Assembly (NCBI GenBank): GCA_002633025.1 | Contig: NMRB01000075.1 | Span: 341,526-405,525 of the forward strand | Length of the DNA: 64,000 nucleotides | Reading direction: 5' to 3' | Source: Notospermus geniculatus | Lineage: Eukaryota > Nemertea > Pilidiophora > Heteronemertea > Lineidae | Shown here: positions 35,755 through 46,808 of the stretch, in pieces | Layout of the letters: each line of letters opens with the position of its first letter | How positions within the stretch are numbered: position 1 is the stretch's first letter | Made by a program: the position numbers and the translations under genes | The notes under the pieces: generated by a model | The model's database searches: none | The model's input: the letters and a program-made list of their open reading frames with translations, nothing else | What the model was told of the DNA's origin: nothing

Positions 35755-36644
35755 TATGCCTAATTGTAAAATCATGACAAGGACACGAAGTGCAAATACG
35801 ATAAATCTTTGTGCAGAGTTACAAAGATCGCTGGCAGCAGATTCCTCTCTTGGTCAAGGCGGTGACAAGCTATGCGACGCGTCACGACAGCATTTTGTAC
35901 TGTTTTTTTCAAGCACCGCTGCTGATCATGACGTGCCATGAGGTGCAGTTGGACAAAAATACACAATACAAAATGAAGGGCCGACCGCACAGAAAGTCGA
36001 TAGCGCTACTGGCGCCTATCGGCAGTCAGTTATAACGCATTTTCCCACTAACTGAACCGCCGATAGGCGCCGAAAGCACTATCGGACTTTCTGTGCTGGT
36101 CTCCGCACCGCGTACGCCGTAGTATGTCACCACATCTACGGAGAGTGTGAGCGTTATAAATGTTGCGAAGCTTTTTGAAAAAGGAAACAATACGAATTCA
36201 GGTGAGACTTCACGAACGTCCGTCATATCAGTAAGACCCAATATATAATGTTGTTAATATAGGTATGCGTATATATACCTCACATCGATTACATTCGGTG
36301 TAAAATACATGGTATATATGGTGCGGTTGATTGCGACAGTCTCATGACGTCAAATTTTATAGTATAGTATCGTAACGAATACCGGTATACTCGACACTGC
36401 TGACCCGGATCATTCCAACTGCTGTAGTAAATTTAGTGCGCATGTACATGTAACAGCATAAATATACCTAATTTACGATATCAGGGTATGTATCCGTGAC
36501 CAAACTACTGTTGCACCGTCGAGATGTTATCAAGGGTTTTAGTACCCCCCTCCCCCACACGACACCCTACGTCCCCAGTTCTCCCCACATGCATTAACAA
36601 CCTATGATTCATGGCATTCTTATTCCTTCCTATCATCAAAGTCT

Positions 36645-36903
36645 ATGGGCCGTATTTTAGAACCTTCCTTAACATTAAGGTCCACCTTAAAACTGTTGTT
36701 CTCGATGGTTTTACAATAGACTTAAGCGGCGAATCCACTGTCGCGATTTGTTGCGGTGCCTTGCGATCGCCTTATATGGCAATCGGAAGTCCTTATAAGG
36801 TAACCGCAAGGGAACGCAACCCCATCTCAAGCCAAGATCGCGACAGTGGATTCGCCGCTTTAAGGTCGACAACATTAAGGAACATTCTAAAATACGACTC
36901 TAT
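36645..36903. repeat. Outer foldback element, GGGCCGTATTTTAGAA ends
   Basis: The left arm GGGCCGTATTTTAGAACC with TTCCTTAACATTAAGG is matched by CCTTAATGTT-type sequence ending TTCTAAAATACGACTC on the right, read in inverted form. Its right arm is interrupted by the 135-bp element at 36725-36859. Confidence 0.6.
36725..36859. repeat. 135-bp MITE nested in another MITE, TTA duplication
   Basis: Perfect 23-bp terminal repeats start AGCGGCGAATCCACTGTCGC on each side. TTA flanks at 36722-36724 and 36860-36862 match the 3-bp TWA duplication of PIF/Harbinger elements. It sits inside the right arm of the foldback at 36645-36903, so it is the younger of the two. Confidence 0.75.
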
Positions 36904-37396
36904 GTGAAAAGAATGTTGGCTTTTATTCCAAGACATGCTCATGCTCATACCGACAACATGGCTTTGGAATATAGAGTATCCACATGTCATTCAAGAAAAA
37001 TAGTCGCAAATGTTTACAATCTCCTACTTTTTAATGGTTGAGATATCATGTTTTGTTACTTTTAGTGTCCCTCTACACAATTTAGTTGTCGTGGGTGTAT
37101 TACGTATCTTTCTTACATAGGCCTATTCAGAGATTTACTTATCACATAAACAGAGTTTCCACTTTTTATAAACAGACATAGATATACGGTGTCCCTCTTT
37201 ATACAACTTGCGTGTCCCCCTTCATACAGATTCAGAGGACTAGAGGTGATGGCAGATTACTTCGGACGGGACGCGCCACAACAGCATTTTGTATTGTTTT
37301 CAAGCACCACTGATCATTAGGTGCAGTGGGGCGAAAAAAACACAATACGAAATGCGCTTCTCTGCGCCACGCACCAGTAGCCTGTAACCGCCTTCT

Positions 37397-37542
37397 GTTC
37401 ACAAAACCTCCATTGAACTTGCAGACCATTACATTTGACTGGTTTCTTCTTCCATCCCTATTGTTGAAGTACGGTGACAGGACAGGGAACCAGTCTACTC
37501 TAGGATGATCCACAAATTGATCCAACGGAGGTTTTGTGTGCA
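37397..37542. repeat. Short inverted-repeat element
   Basis: CACAAAACCTCCATTG at the left and CAACGGAGGTTTTGTG at the right are inverted copies with one mismatch, bounding about 146 bp. The surrounding 37260-37380 sequence is related to 34676-34770 and 39740-39810 (words CAGCATTTTGTA and AAGCACC-CTGATCAT), a separate dispersed repeat. Confidence 0.5.
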
Positions 37543-38006
37543 GGTCCCAGTCGATCAAGTCAATCATTGAATGATTTCTGCAAATAAAAAAAAACAGACC
37601 GCCGATTTATGGAAGAAACGTGTAGACGTCTAAATCGCGTTATAAATGATACATGTAATTTTTTGCCCGAAGTCACCAATGATATCCAATTGACTAGAAT
37701 CAGCTACATGTTAATAATTTGTACATTGTGCTATATATCTTCTTTTTTGTAATAAAGTTACTGAAACCTTCAATGGGGACAGGAATTATGACCCATTGTT
37801 AAAGGGTTTATTTCGAATGCCAAAATCAAAATGAACAATTTTGAGGTTCGGCCCGGACACAAGATGTGGAAGCTGTTAGGCAGATTAACTCGTTTTCAAG
37901 CCAATATCTGGAAATCAACGTACATGTATAAAAACCTCTTTTTTTATAAAACATAGTTCAAGGGGCCAAAATTGTTACAGCCGACTGCTGGCTGACCAAA
38001 TAAATT

Positions 38007-38121
38007 CCAGGGGCCTGTTTCATAAAGCGACTTTAAGCTAATGGTACCTTTAACCAAATGGACAATTCACTGAGTTAATGGTACCATTAGCTTAAAGTCA
38101 CTTCACGAAACAGGCCCCTGG
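38007..38121. repeat. 115-bp palindromic MITE, GGGGCCTGTTTCATAAAG family
   Basis: Nearly the whole element is one hairpin: CCAGGGGCCTGTTTCATAAA and the inverted copy at the right, with GACTTTAAGCTAATGGTACC arms and a small loop. A copy of the same length, in opposite orientation as judged by the loop, lies at 56378-56492. Confidence 0.75.
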
Positions 38122-39867
38122 TCTGTCCCAGTTCGCCGATGTCCCCATTTTACGGAAGGGATATTTTACTGATGTATACCTCGCAAAACGCTGGAAAATA
38201 TGACACGTAGATCGAGTGATAATTAGGTTAAATAATAAACCTGTACACTGAATACATGATGACACCTATTCACGACCATGAATTTGTTTGATCACAAAAA
38301 ATGTGGACAATTTGTTTTCCCTTAGCGATTCATAACGAACTCGAATTCACCATAAACAACGCAATCGGTGCATTTGTGCTCATTATGGGGACAGAATTTC
38401 ACAAAATAAAAACTAGATGGCATTGCTGAGATTAAAACAAATCTGAATAAGTAAAGTCCGTTCCTTTACGGGCAGCAGCGAATCGACTTTCGACGATGTC
38501 GACGTTGCCCCCGGCCCTGAGGGCAAAGGGATCGTTGTATACAGCCTTATGGTAAATGACCCGAGAGAAGAAGACCATTCGAGAAAAGTGATGTATGTAG
38601 CCCTACTATACGCGAGTTACTGAAATCAACGCATGGATGAGATCAGGCCATTGGAAGTGTTCAGGGTGAGTGCCGATAAAACGCAGTTTTGGGCTGAAAT
38701 ACCTAATCATCAATACTACTGTACATGTAAAAGTCCAAACAAGAGCTACTACTGGAGGCAGAGGCGTCGATAGCCGCCTCAGAAGGCTGCCGTTATACGT
38801 TTCACTTTAACCTTTTGTGCCACTTCACAAAGAAAGAGCATGTTCTTTCCACGTTTCACTCGTGACTCGAGACAGCATGTTGGTGAAGAACAATATCCAT
38901 TTAACCGGACAAGTGTGTAGATCTAATGCCTCCCACTTTCTTATGCCCCCTGTATACTGTCTTGGTCCCTGTCGGATGTTGCTGCTTAATCTGTGATGTA
39001 TTGCTGGGGACACGGGAATCTATAAATGACACCTGGGTAAAGTGCCACGGTGTTCAAGCTTCTCACCCCATAGAAAATATGGGGTACACTGAGAAATGAG
39101 AGCAACAGATTTTTTACTTCCCAGCCGTTGAGGATCATGGTATCTCAGGTTGTCTTCGTATAAAAAGACGAAGGTGTGGGCAACACTCGAAAACGTTTGC
39201 ATGTAAACATTGAAAATGAATTGATCATTCTTCGAGTGACATATGTGAAAAGTGACAAGTGTAGAAGGACACGTGAAAAATGACTTAACTGGCAGCCTTG
39301 TAAAGGTAACACGTACCATTTTGACACAATCTGTGGATTTCACTGATATCTTTACCAATGCCCGTTATACATTTAGATCTATAATAAATGCTTCAGTACG
39401 CCATGAATGTTTTGTGAATTATACTTTCTTCGCTGCAGGATTTTTTTCTGTACGTGTCAAAAAGAAAAAGTGAAGACATACGCAGATCACCAGTGACGTA
39501 CATGTACCTAATTTATAGGTGGCGGCACTGTCAGGACAAGGGGTTAATCGTTTAAATTCCCCAGGCCCCATCTGCTTTGCTGGCGATCGCTCTCGGTGTG
39601 CTCTAAGGTGGGCGTTGGCCCAGTTCATACTTCCTCATCATGAAGTATGCGGAACGGAAAATGCTATTGTTTGGAACTACTTCGTTACAACCGGTGACAA
39701 ACTACCGCGCCAGCGGGGCGGACTGACGGGTTTTGCATTGGTTGTCTTTCCCCACTGCACCTCATGATCAGTGGTGCTTCAAAACAATGCAGAACGCTGT
39801 CAAGAACGCAGTAGCCTGTCACTACCATTTATTTGCCCAGTTCATACTTCCTCTTCAGGCACAACCT
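38122..39867. other. Intergenic, no supported gene
   Basis: No domain-bearing frame. The phrase CCCAGTTCATACTTCCTC recurs at 39619 and 39838, showing a dispersed repeat broken by the element at 39868-40162. Confidence 0.4.
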
Positions 39868-40162
39868 AGATTAGTTACGCTCGGGCCGAGGTTGTATGTC
39901 GCTCCACGCAATACGGGTGATTTGCGGCATAGTGCGATTTTTAGACCCGAGATGCATTCGAATAATTGCAGTATAAAATGCATTGCATGTATTACACACA
40001 AAAATGTCCTTAGAAAGTTTTTCATGAGGATTGTATTTATTTAGGAAAAACAAAGCACTACTTGGAGCTCCACATAAACTTGGGGTGAAACGGTCAAAAA
40101 TTAGTGTATATTCATGCGCAGTGTGGAGCGACAAACAACCTCGGCCCGAGCGTAACTAATCT
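39868..40162. repeat. 295-bp MITE with about 40-bp TIRs
   Basis: AGATTAGTTACGCTCGGGCC, continuing GAGGTTGTATGTCGCTCCAC, is inverted at the right end with about one mismatch. The interior is AT-rich and non-coding. It appears inserted into a copy of the CCCAGTTCATACTTCC repeat. Confidence 0.75.
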
Positions 40163-40370
40163 CTGGGTACGAGATTGCTTCAGGCAGTATGCTGAACGGA
40201 AAATGCAATATTGGAACCAGTGCGGCAACAAATAACAATCTTTCCACATCCTGACTCACAGTCACTGCATCAGTTTTAGATGTCGCCTTGGGAACAAGGC
40301 TTATCACGTTGTAAGTCGACCAACGATCGCCTTTGAATCGAGCTTTCCGGTCCTGGTTCTAGTTGAAACC

Positions 40371-40549
40371 CATTTACAGAAGGGTTTTTTTTATTTGAGG
40401 AAACGTTTGGTGGACGTTTTGGAGAATTGACCAAACGCGCATTCTATACTCTTTTCTAGTCATTTACCGAAGGGTTTTTTGAGGAAACGTTTGGTGGACG
40501 TTTTGGAGAATTTGACCAAACGCCCATTCCATACTCTTTTCTAGTCATC
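40371..40549. repeat. Two-copy tandem repeat, unit about 90 bp
   Basis: The units share GAGGAAACGTTTGGTGGACG, TTTTGGAGAATT, GACCAAACGC and ACTCTTTTCTAGTCAT. They differ by a short T-rich insertion in the first copy and a few substitutions. Confidence 0.75.
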
Positions 40550-42355
40550 AATAGTTCTTTGACTGAACTAACCCTTTCTTAGCCTATGAACTGTCGGCCT
40601 AGAATTGTGATTGCGACTAGAGCATGGAGGCCAACATGCGCTGCAGGCCACAAGCTCAGGTTCTCTTGAAAAGAACCTACTACAGTATATAAGGGAAAGG
40701 TTTCATCTCACATGCAGGAACATAGGTAAGGAACTAGGAAATAAGCATAAACTCATCTTTGATATACTAGGAATATTCACAAAAATGGACAACGAATAAC
40801 TCAGGATGTAAAGCTTAATAACTGGAGATGATATACCAACAATCTTCATGAACTAAAATGGACATAAAAAGGAACCCGCAAATTATTCCCGAGTTGTTTC
40901 TAGGGACACCGTTTCGTACGGTGGTTTGGCGAACTCTCATTGCATACGATAAAGATCATATTAGCTTTGTATATTTTGATCACGATCAAAATTACATCTG
41001 TCAGCAATCAAAGCTTAATAAATCAAAAATCAGCAATCAAAAATGTCAATTGTTTGTTGTACAGGTAAATCCGTAACTGCGTCAGGTGTTTAACCTCAGG
41101 CTCCTTTAATATTTCTCAACCAATTTCAACAATTTTTTTCACGAAATTCCATCACATTTTCGTCGGTGTCTATCTGCTATCTTAATTTTTCACGCACGTC
41201 CAATATAACGAACCCCTCTCCCTATAATCCCAATTTATTTCGTAATACGATGTTCAGTGCAGTTTACACTATCGCGATGTGATGCGTTATTCAAAATGGC
41301 CGCCGTTCACGTACTGCGAATTGTGAAAGGACTGTCGCAATTTGTTTTCGGAAAACGAAAGCATGATGCCTGTGCCGACGAGAATATTTATGGACTTGAG
41401 TGAAAAATGCGGTTAAGTACAGTTGAAAACCTGGCGCTGTAGCGATGTGGAAAAAACATTGAGTGTTTCACCAAGGATATACGGATTATAGAAACCTGCA
41501 CAGAATTTACTGAATTTAATTCTTCCTTTAAAAACGTTTGCAAGTCCTATCTCTCAATCGAACGCAATACTGTATTGATTATATAATTACCCAATATGCC
41601 TAATAGTAAAACGCTCATTAAGACATCAGTCGGGGAGAGCATACTGGAAAATATACAATTCCGGTGGCTTTTTGCAACAGTCAGTTGCCTGGCATGTGAG
41701 TTGAATAGAGATACAGGAACTACATACACAATTTGAAATAATCATTGTCATGAACCTATCAATAGCATACTGAAAACGCTTCTGTTTTGTACGATGGTGC
41801 AGTGTCGACATGCTGAATCAGCATTATCCCAACACGATAACGTCTGATATATCAACCGAAATGGGAAAAGATCACAGAGAAGGCGGTCCTTTGGTAGAGA
41901 GCCAGGGACGTGGTGTAAATTGCCGAATTTCGCTCCCTAAAATAGTTGATAGAATATGACAGCTAGCTCGCTCAGTTTTTGCAATGATCAAATAATAAGT
42001 TACTAAATATTAGACATTTACAAGTGCAAATCACCAGTGAAAAGTGCAGTTATTGACGGAGTGGTTAGAGTCCGACATTAGCTAAAGGCGATCCATTGGA
42101 ATGCGGAAGGAAGAAATTCACGTGGATTTTTTTTATAACCGCCCGGATGATCCGTATGGCTGGTGTAGTCGGTGCATGTGACAGAGTTCGGTTTTGTCTG
42201 TTCATCAATCCTTTGTAGTTTGAGTTCGCGGCTTAAAGGTGCAAGAGTAGTAAATGCCCATGGTCACTTTCTTTGCTTCCGCATTGCAATGCATTGTCTT
42301 TACGCTGTGTCGATCTTGAGTGTTATGGCCATCATCAATTTGTTCCTCGTGTCGA
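40550..42355. other. 3' flank of the nuclear receptor gene, no other gene seen
   Basis: The region lies downstream of the minus-strand stop at 42356 and may contain the 3' UTR. Open frames are short and unrecognised. Confidence 0.4.
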
Positions 42356-45300
42356 TTACTGTATCCCATGAATAATCTGCTCCATGGTTGCCTGGCCTAT
42401 TGTTTTCTTGAAAAAGACGTCCTGGACGAGCTTTGCCGGGACATTCTTCAGGCAGGGCAGTGTAAGAAGCATCTTACCAAATCTGGCTGGGTTGTGAGGG
42501 TGAACCTGGCTGACGTAATGAGCCAAAGCAAGCTGGGCCTGATCTTGTAAAATCTGTACCTTGGAGAACTCCGATAGGGATTTCTTGGTTTCTGAAAGGA
42601 GAAGCTCTTGTGAATTGTTCACTGAAGTCCGTATTGAAAGACGAACCGTTCCCAAGCGTATCATGGGGTAAACCCAGCAGTAATCACTGCCGGATGATAA
42701 TAGCAAAACTGCGGAGGTACATGTATGTTCTTTTTTACTTTCTTAGGCACAGAAAGGTACCTACCTTGTTTCAGCAGGACAATGGTCTCGAGGAATGCAA
42801 GTTCGGTGAAATCGGCATTGAGTGTCTGGCAAGCGACTATAACGCTGTGCAATTTGTGGATATTTTCTCGTTCGTCCTGAAAAAAAGATCCGTTTGAAGA
42901 CAACATCTTCTCTCAACTAGACCCCTTGTGTATCACAAAATTTGCCAAATTCTGGTGCTGTCAACCCTCTCACTCGTGACAGCAATGAAATACTAATTTC
43001 TGCAGCAAGCGGGTCAGCAGAAGACAATATTTGCATCACTGATTTCAATCGAGGCATGCGTAGAACTGACCACACCGTTACCATATATCGGGTGGACCTT
43101 GAAAAAACAACCCTCACTGAAATTATACATGATACCCTTTCTGCGTGCCAAGAATTGTCACAAAGTTATGTTCTATCCAACAGCCTAATTAGACTAGCCA
43201 CGACAACTCAGTTAAAACGCACGGCAAGATAACGTTACCTTCAGTTCCTCGTTGCTACTCCACCGCAGAATGAGTATACCTATATCAATTGGCCAATAGG
43301 CTGAGTTCAGGAGAAAGAGTTCATTCCATGTCTCTTCTAGAAGGGTCAGCTTGTCTCTGGAATTCAGGTGCAGGAAAAACTGGTTCGACCTTGCTTTTTT
43401 GATTGAGGTAAATAGAATCTGAGCGGTTACTTCTTGGATTATATAAGAAGCATCTAGGAAGGATGTTTCAGGCGATATATTTGGACCTGAAAATAGAACG
43501 ATTATTTTTTTGTACACGACTAAGATGGCTGCACGACAGTCACAAATCATTTAATCTTAGCTATCGTCAAAAGGTCTTCACATTCATGAGGAGGTTCAAA
43601 ACATACAGCGGAGGGGACTTTAGCGAAGACGTTTCTCCATTTTCGCCCTACAGGTGACCAATTGTGAACAGTGGATAAGAAGGGCGTAAAGTATATCATG
43701 GCCACTAGGACCAAAAAGGACAGTTATTGACGCCACCCATCCTGAGAATATCAGAGGTTCTTTAGCGCTCTCCCCTTCATCACCGGTCAAAAGAGGACAA
43801 TAGTATTGGCCACTACGGCTACCCCCATCCTGAGAATATCAGACTTCAGAGGTTCTTTAGCGCTCTTTCCCTTCGTCACCGCACTCAAATGGTGACGAAG
43901 TGAGCGAGCAAAGAAGCCCGATTACTCGGGATACAGGCCGCTTCCTTTGTTCGTCTTTTCGTGGGCTTAATATGGTAATGCATTTACTCGGTACTCTTCA
44001 TGATTTATTGCAGAGAAAAATATAATCATGATAAAAATCAACTTACGGGTTGAGAGGTCTAAGACGGGGTAATCTTTTTTCGGCAGAACTTTCGTGAACG
44101 CACCTCTGTCACTGCTTGAATCGAACGTGGGTGTCTTGCTTCCCACAGGAGTGAATGCACTCGGTAACACATCTAATGCGGGAAACGTCGTAGCTATTGA
44201 GGGTCGGATGAAAGAACTGGCAGACAAGGGGCTCAGTGAATCCTTACTTTGAACGTGACAATATGGAATGCTGAGGGTGACCCTTGATCCGTTCGGAGAT
44301 GACTTGCTTGATCCAGTGGATGTGAGATGTTTTGTCCCTTTGTTTTTTCGTGGGCCTCTTTCTTCTTGCACCGCTGGAAAAGGGGGAATAGATTACGTCA
44401 GACCAGTAAGTGTAAATCAACCTAGTCAGGAGGAGCAAAAGAAATGAACATGATTGGCTGCCGAGGTATCAGTCGCCTCGGAACTCCTACCAATAGGATG
44501 CACTCTCGCGTCGAGGGCGTGGTTTGACCAGGGTTCGCGACTCACCGTTCCCTCCCTGTTTACAAGATTTTGGCAGGCCCTTCAACCAGTCAACAGTAGT
44601 TCGTCTGGCAAACTTTCTACCCAGTGTCCTACACTGGCCACTTTTTCCAACATTTTCCCAACATTCAGAGTACCAATATTAGGCAAATGTTCTCTAGTGG
44701 AAATATATGTTGCCAAGTACACGCAGCTTGCAGCTTTAGCATACCACCGTTCTGGATGCTTCCTAGGTTTAAGTTCAGATCAGAACAGAAAAGATTCCCA
44801 GGTCGTGAAAATATCAGATTAAATGGTGTCAAGATGCTAAGCAGGTGAACATGGACAAGAAAACTGCCTCTTTTAACATTCTGTTGAGAAACTAACAATA
44901 AAATCAACCATTTCCTCCGTTATTGGTGAAAGAAGCATAGTCATCGAAACGACAGGTTCGCTCCAGGCGGTGTTAGTTACCAATCCCTTGGATCAAAAGT
45001 TCCACGATTGCCGTTAAAGTTAACATGATTGTTTAGGCAACCAGAGGCAAGACACCATCAGGACAAGATTAGTCAGTTCTTGTAAAAAATGGATCGTGGC
45101 GGCTGGATATTGGTGGTAATGCGACAGGTGAAATGACTTAGTACAACTTGGTGGCTCTATCCGCGGGCCGTTACACGGCAACAGGACGTTTTGGGCAGGA
45201 AAAAAAGGACGCAGTGAATACGGTTCGCGTAGGTTCTTTAACCCCGTGGAAGATTATACATGTATATACATGTACCTTTCTTGATCTCCGCTATGGAGAC

Positions 45301-45889
45301 GGTACGGCTCTGGCGATCAGGGTGTTCAGCTAAATTTACTTTATTTTGCGTGGAGCGAAATTAAGGCAAAGTGAACTTGTGATTCACATAACCAGTCAAG
45401 ATGGGACACTGGCCATAGCTAATCTCAATCTTCACCATTTCTGACGTCTCTTCTAGTCATACAGCTTTATCTAGCAAATTTAACGAACGTTAAAGTAAAG
45501 TTTGGGGTTCAGTAGAACTGGTGAGATGCTGCTCATTCAGCGCCGAACCCTTATCTCTGACCAGAACCCATTTATAAACCTGGGAGCATGGACTGAGGCA
45601 CGGTAGACAAAAAGACCTTCCAACGTCTCACGCTGACAGTGTGATTCGAAACTGGGACCCATCGGACTGCTAGCCAGAGGCCGAACCCACTGGACCATCG
45701 CAATATGTCCCCACTCCCTAATCATGGTAGACAAGTTAGAAGTAGAAGTTAACCCTAGCTCATACAAGTAAATTCCTACTTATTCCAACTTACCATTTTT
45801 ATTCATGTTTACATTAAAACATTTATGAAGTCTGCAATACGGACACCAGTTCCGTCTTGCCTTGTCGATCACACAGTTTCCTTTGCCAG
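42356..45889 (-). CDS. NR2E-group nuclear receptor (Tailless/PNR-like), 5' end incomplete
   Basis: Five exons on the minus strand: 45794-45889, 44047-44373, 43239-43486, 42765-42876 and 42356-42591, with GT/AG borders and matching phases, ending in TAA. The first encodes the second zinc finger, GNC, nine residues, then CPYC, followed by [20 protein letters not shown], the C-terminal extension typical of NR2E receptors. The next is a Ser/Thr-rich hinge. The ligand-binding domain follows: [52 protein letters not shown], and [12 protein letters not shown] with VFFKKTIG. It ends with an AF-2-like [10 protein letters not shown]. Family members are DNA-binding transcription factors in the nucleus, often in neural or eye development. 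The first zinc-finger exon is not seen. Subtype within NR2E is uncertain; RNWCPYC differs from the usual RNQCRAC. Confidence 0.88.
43735..43925. repeat. ATCCTGAGAATATCAG-family repeats in the receptor hinge-LBD intron
   Basis: CATCCTGAGAATATCAGAGG occurs at about 43739 and the same start recurs at about 43830, each followed by GTTCTTTAGCGCTCT and CCTTCATCACC or CCTTCGTCACC. Only the second has a partial inverted arm (GTGACGAAGTGAGCGAGC). These are truncated copies of the palindrome at 57917-58016. Confidence 0.6.
45490..45725 (-). repeat. tRNA-derived SINE in a receptor intron
   Basis: On the minus strand, 45635-45709 is 75 nt of tRNA-like sequence with an A-box-like GATGGTCCAGTGG and a B-box-like GTTTCGAATCAC, and matching GACA and TGTC ends. 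It is followed by an unrelated body containing CCCAGGTTTATAAATGGGT. Internal promoter boxes plus a body fit a Pol III SINE rather than a tRNA gene. It lies between the hinge and second zinc-finger exons. Confidence 0.6.
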
Positions 45890-45999
45890 CTAAAACAACA
45901 GAGATACGAATACATTAAATGGAGGAGTACAAATTCAAATTAGAGATACTTTTCCATGACGACCAAGTTTCCAACTGGAGCAGGTCTCCTTTACATGTC

Positions 46000-46068
46000 C
46001 TGGCCGTGGGATCGAACCCTGGTAAGGCCTGTAAGTCAAGCTTGTCAACTACTCGACCACCCGGCCAG
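46000..46068 (-). repeat. tRNA-like SINE head
   Basis: On the minus strand the 69-nt segment has a 7-bp end stem (CTGGCCG with CGGCCAG), an A-box-like GTGGTCGAGTAG and a consensus B box GGTTCGATCCC. The T stem is poorly paired and the length is short, so a functional tRNA is unlikely. It lies just upstream of the second zinc-finger exon. Confidence 0.55.
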
Positions 46069-46107
46069 CGGAATTTTCATTCCCACGACATTTCACCCAG
46101 CCAAGAC

Positions 46108-46231
46108 AATGGGTCATATGAATAAAGACTAGTAAATGCTTTTACTTGAATTCTGCAATGCAAATGCACTAGGCAATGCTGTACAAATCTGAAGTAAAAG
46201 CATTTGCTAGTCTTTGTTCATATGACCCAAT
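46108..46231. repeat. 124-bp hairpin element
   Basis: AATGGGTCATATGAATAAAG with ACTAGTAAATGCTTTTACTT is matched by the inverted arm AAGTAAAAGCATTTGCTAGT with CATATGACCCAATT. It abuts the reverse-transcriptase fragment, so the first 19 or so codons of that open frame are hairpin and not enzyme. Confidence 0.65.
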
Positions 46232-46808
46232 TGATCTTCATTTGAGTGGTAACGATGTTGAACCATGGCTTAGGCTACTCATTATGTTATATGCAGATGA
46301 CACTCTTTTGATTTCCGATAGCATTCAGGGTTTACAACGTTGTATTGATGAGGTTGTAGATTATTGTAGACAGTGGAAATTAGCAATAAACAGAGGTAAA
46401 ACAAAGGCAATTGTATTTGGGTACCGAAGACAAGCTGTTCAACCTGTATGGTATATTGAAGGACAACCAATTGAAACAGTGAGTGACTTTAAGTATTTGG
46501 GTGTCATCATTAATTATAACGGGTCATATGCAAAGTGTCGTGCGAATTTGTGTGAACAGGCAAGGAAAGCAATGTTCTTTGTGCTAAATCGTGTTTATGA
46601 GCAGTCATTAGATATTGACATAGCGTTTCAGTTATTTGATGCTATGGTGGTGCCTATCCTTACTTTCGGAAGCGAAATATGGGGTTTTGAGAATTTAGAC
46701 CAGATTGAGCGAATGCATCTCAAATTTTGTAAATATATCTTAAAGCTTAATCGTTCAACTCCAAATGCCATGGTTTATGGTGANCTCAACATCCAACTTC
46801 GAAGATGA
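46232..46808 (+). mobile_element. Truncated non-LTR retrotransposon reverse transcriptase
   Basis: The frame contains the catalytic motif MLYADDTLLIS, then the downstream RT blocks INRGKTKAIVFG and FKYLGVIIN, and the thumb-region PILTFGSEIWGF. These are typical of CR1/L2/Jockey-type non-LTR elements. The upstream fingers and palm motifs and any endonuclease are missing, so it is 5'-truncated. The 3' side is cut at the n at 46784, where an assembly gap interrupts it. It is a dead copy in the first intron region of the receptor gene. Confidence 0.8.
46784..46784. other. Single n, probable assembly gap
   Basis: The n interrupts the reverse-transcriptase frame. Unlike the other two n positions, the flanks here are not duplicated, so the amount of missing sequence is unknown. 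The first zinc-finger exon of the receptor could lie in it. Confidence 0.5.

Larger units (their letters stand above)
34376..36312. other. Redundant contig ends around n at 35111 (two haplotypes)
   Basis: Sequence 34376-35110 is repeated at 35112-36312. The second version has a 26-bp local duplication of the AATTTTCAGTTAAAAAAA region, a 438-bp insertion at a TA, and a few substitutions. This arrangement around an n is best explained as unmerged ends from two alleles rather than as a tandem repeat in the genome. Confidence 0.75.

Noticed and set aside
43967-44046. C-terminal extension of the receptor hinge frame past 44047
   Set aside because: A strong donor GTAAGTT follows 44047, and the in-phase LBD exon at 43239-43486 continues the protein.
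46000-46068. Functional tRNA gene on the minus strand
   Set aside because: A and B boxes and an acceptor-like stem exist, but the T stem is poorly paired and the length is 69 nt; a SINE head fits better.
46176-46231. Start of the reverse-transcriptase frame at 46176
   Set aside because: These codons lie in the 46108-46231 hairpin arm and are not homologous to RT; the enzyme fragment begins after it.
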